From Panopea generosa (taxonomy: Eukaryota; Mollusca; Bivalvia; Adapedonta; Hiatellidae), in NCBI GenBank assembly GCA_029582155.1, contig CM055908.1, forward strand, positions 22,429,103-22,493,102: 64,000 nt of DNA. Direction: 5' to 3'. A program made the position numbers and the translations under genes. Shown here one piece after another: positions 61,831 to 64,000 of this stretch. Numbering within the stretch: the first letter of the stretch is position 1; each line of letters begins with the position of its first letter. Below the pieces are notes generated by a model. The model did no database searches. It saw only the letters and a program-made list of their open reading frames with translations, and was not told where the DNA came from.

Positions 61831-62556
61831 TCATACAAAAGATGTTTTTCCATCCAAAACTCCAGTTTCTGTAGTATCATGGAAAGTGGCTGGATTGTTT
61901 GACAGAAGCAAAGAAATGCACACAACTTAATCAGTGTTTATCTCCAGGCAAAACCATAATTCAAGCTGCAGACATTATCATGGGAGATTCTAATCTTATA
62001 AACTTTCTCTGAGAAATTTCTGGAAGTGACTTTCTTATGGAGTCAGTTTGAGCGAGTGTAAAAGTCACTTAATTGATGATGAAATTACATAGAAATATTG
62101 CATTTATGAAGCTAAAATATAAGACATCGAAATATTTATGGCCTCAAATTAAAATAACATTTGTTAACATCAAAGATTCAAAAGATTATATCCAATACAA
62201 TATATGTTTGGGATCTTCGAGAATGGGAGAATGTGCAAGAGACTAATTAATAATGCACATCACAGCAAAGCTGTTAAAGATTTGAAGCACATTAGTAATC
62301 TCATTGCTACTGCATTTTATAATGATAGTACAAACTGTAACAGATGTGGGGGTTTGAGGGTATATCATTTTATACATATTACCATGTCAGGAGAGTGGGG
62401 GGAATTGTTCCCTGCTGATTTATATACTGGAGAATTGAAGGTGTGAAAATTCACACACACTCATACAGACTAGTAGGAGTTATTACTTCCCTTTCATCAT
62501 CAGCACTTATTGTCTCTCTGTCATAATTAGATTGATTCTCAAGCACTTTCTAAGTT

Positions 62557-62748
62557 GGGCGGTAGTGTAAAGGATAGAGTGTTGGCTGCTCACACCAGAG
62601 GTTGCGGGTTCCATCCCCTGATCGACCCAATGCCTCTCATAACACAACACTCAGTACTGGTTCTACCCAGGAAGCGGATTCAAGAGCGTTTCATATAATC
62701 TCTGAGCTTTCATTGCAATCAAGCTGAAATACATTAGTATAAACTAAG
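62557..62748 (+). repeat. tRNA-derived SINE
   Basis: The head gggcggtagtgtaaaggata has a B-box-like gcgggttccatcccc. The body has actcagtactggttctaccc and aggaagcggattc. The tail is ttagtataaactaag. The same tail occurs in reverse at 6465-6560. Confidence 0.78.
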
Positions 62749-64000
62749 CACTTTCGTTGGAACAACTGTTTATCCATGTCACTTTAGTGATCTGCATATT
62801 AAATACATGGGTTCAAAACACAAATCAAGCTGAAGTTGATAATTTTCTGTGGCTTGGAATGTCCTGACTTGACATAAACACTCATCATAAAATTGTAAAC
62901 ATGTTTTCAAAACTTGTCAGGATACCACAATGTATGAAAGTCTGCATTTGCATTCTGGGATAGCTCAGCATGATTTTCACATTTGTAATACTTCATGTCA
63001 ACATCCATTAATTATATTTTGCTTGGTTACGACTTAGCTGGCAAGTTTTCAGAAACAAAGAATCATAAAGATGGAAGAGTACCAGGAGAGATGCATCTTG
63101 GGAAGGATTACTCGATTTGTCATTCCAAGTAATCTCCTCAATGAAATGTTGTGTAACATCTGGCCTGCTATTAAAAAGTTACCATCTGCTGAAATATGCA
63201 GAAACTGACTCGGCACCCTGGTGTTCTTGCTAGCTGTCTTGCTAGATTTGATAATTGTTTTGCTAGATTTGATAATACTAACAGATTCTTTACGCTTGAA
63301 ACATAATGATGCTCTAGAATTGTTTTCTGTGCTTCTACAGATCAAATGGTACAAGGGCCTTAACTTTCATACAATGTACGGAGGCATGGATATAGTGAAA
63401 ACAATATTTTACCATTTCACAGACGAACAAAGAATATAAAATTGACTTTATTAGTTGCTTATAGAATCTCTTGTACATTTATGACATTGTATCAGTTATT
63501 TTTTAATGCCATTTTCAACACATTTCATGTCATGTATGGCACATCCAGTTTTACTGGCGTCGACAAGGAGGACCTCAGAAAGAACCCGAGTAGAACCACC
63601 ATCCTTCTGCAAGTAACTTGGCAAACTTTCGAACCTATGACCTTAGAGATTTGAGGTAAGTGATATGCATCGGTAAATACTCAACACTACATCTATTTTT
63701 AACGAATCCACCATCCCTATCTGCATTGTGACAGCTAATAGACTAAACTACTACAATAATATATAGCATTCTGCAACAACAAAGAAACAGTAATAATGGG
63801 AAATATGAGCAAAGCTTTAAATAATTGAAATAATTTATCAACAAGAGCGATTAGCAGATATAATGGTTTATAATTCAGTGTAACCCAAGCCATTATAACA
63901 TCTGCCACAGAAACAGAACATTTAAAGAATAATCAATAACCACAAAAAAACAACTGCTGAAGTCATAAAGTAAATGGCAAACTGGAATATGGCATAATAG
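62749..64000. other. Right edge of the window, no gene recognised
   Basis: AT-rich DNA with one reverse SINE (63505-63660). The frames at 63049-63654 have no family match, and one of them overlaps the SINE. Confidence 0.45.
63505..63660 (-). repeat. Leu-tRNA-derived SINE, truncated head
   Basis: The reverse strand reads ctaaggtcataggttcgaaa, then agaaggatggtggttctact, then gtgttgaaaatggcattaaa. This matches the body and tail of 19821-20060 and 47187-47427. Confidence 0.78.

Larger units (their letters stand above)
59231..62556. other. Region upstream of the LZTS-like gene
   Basis: Presumed promoter and 5' UTR side. It holds recurring short tagtcactga motifs between about 59490 and 59770, a CT-rich tract, an (ATGA)n array and a CA-rich minisatellite-like tract (61670-61830). 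No TATA box or further exon could be assigned. Confidence 0.45.

Noticed and set aside
62204-62446. 80-codon frame with a Cys-x-x-Cys pair
   Set aside because: No recognisable family, no splice or promoter support, and it starts on a non-standard codon.
1-64000. CRISPR array or bacterial operon
   Set aside because: No regularly spaced conserved repeats with unique spacers, and the genes have spliceosomal introns.

Overview
The window is AT-rich, intron-bearing animal DNA, best explained as a heterodont-type bivalve mollusc. The reasons are a short three-exon secreted C1q-domain gene of the kind massively expanded in bivalves, many tRNA-headed SINEs, a Tx1/L1-like and other non-LTR retrotransposon relics, and a mariner relic. 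No bacterial features, CRISPR arrays or rRNA genes were seen. Species assignment is inference.

Main structure: a direct tandem segmental duplication of about 20 kb. Unit A spans about 4746-28767, which is 24 kb because of two later insertions. Unit B spans about 36038-56037. A spacer of about 7.3 kb (28768-36037) holds two broken non-LTR retrotransposons, decayed repeats and a 0.5 kb segment inverted relative to the start of unit B. Each unit carries, in the same order: a complete C1q-domain gene on the + strand (10275-18750 and 37991-45896), with a Tx1/L1-like relic in intron 1 and microsatellites plus SINEs in intron 2; a mariner relic; a Leu-tRNA-like SINE; a diverged tetranucleotide array; a 125-bp tandem repeat; another SINE; several kb of unrecognised AT-rich DNA; and the last exon of a coiled-coil gene on the - strand.

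The coiled-coil gene is an LZTS/N4BP3 (Fez1-domain) homolog. It is complete only to the right of unit B, with three coding exons running from 59230 down to 54467 (448 aa). The right breakpoint of the duplication falls in its intron 2, so unit A has only the terminal exon, which carries two frameshifting indels.

Divergence between the units: the unit A C1q gene is intact but has lost two residues of the C1q consensus and has a TATA box altered relative to unit B. Unit A also received a 2019-bp TTAA-flanked inverted-repeat element (5739-7757) and a 1.47-kb copy of the 2185-3662 block, the latter flanked by a 105-bp target duplication. The outer flanks (1-4745 and 59231-64000) hold SINEs, simple repeats and unrecognised DNA.
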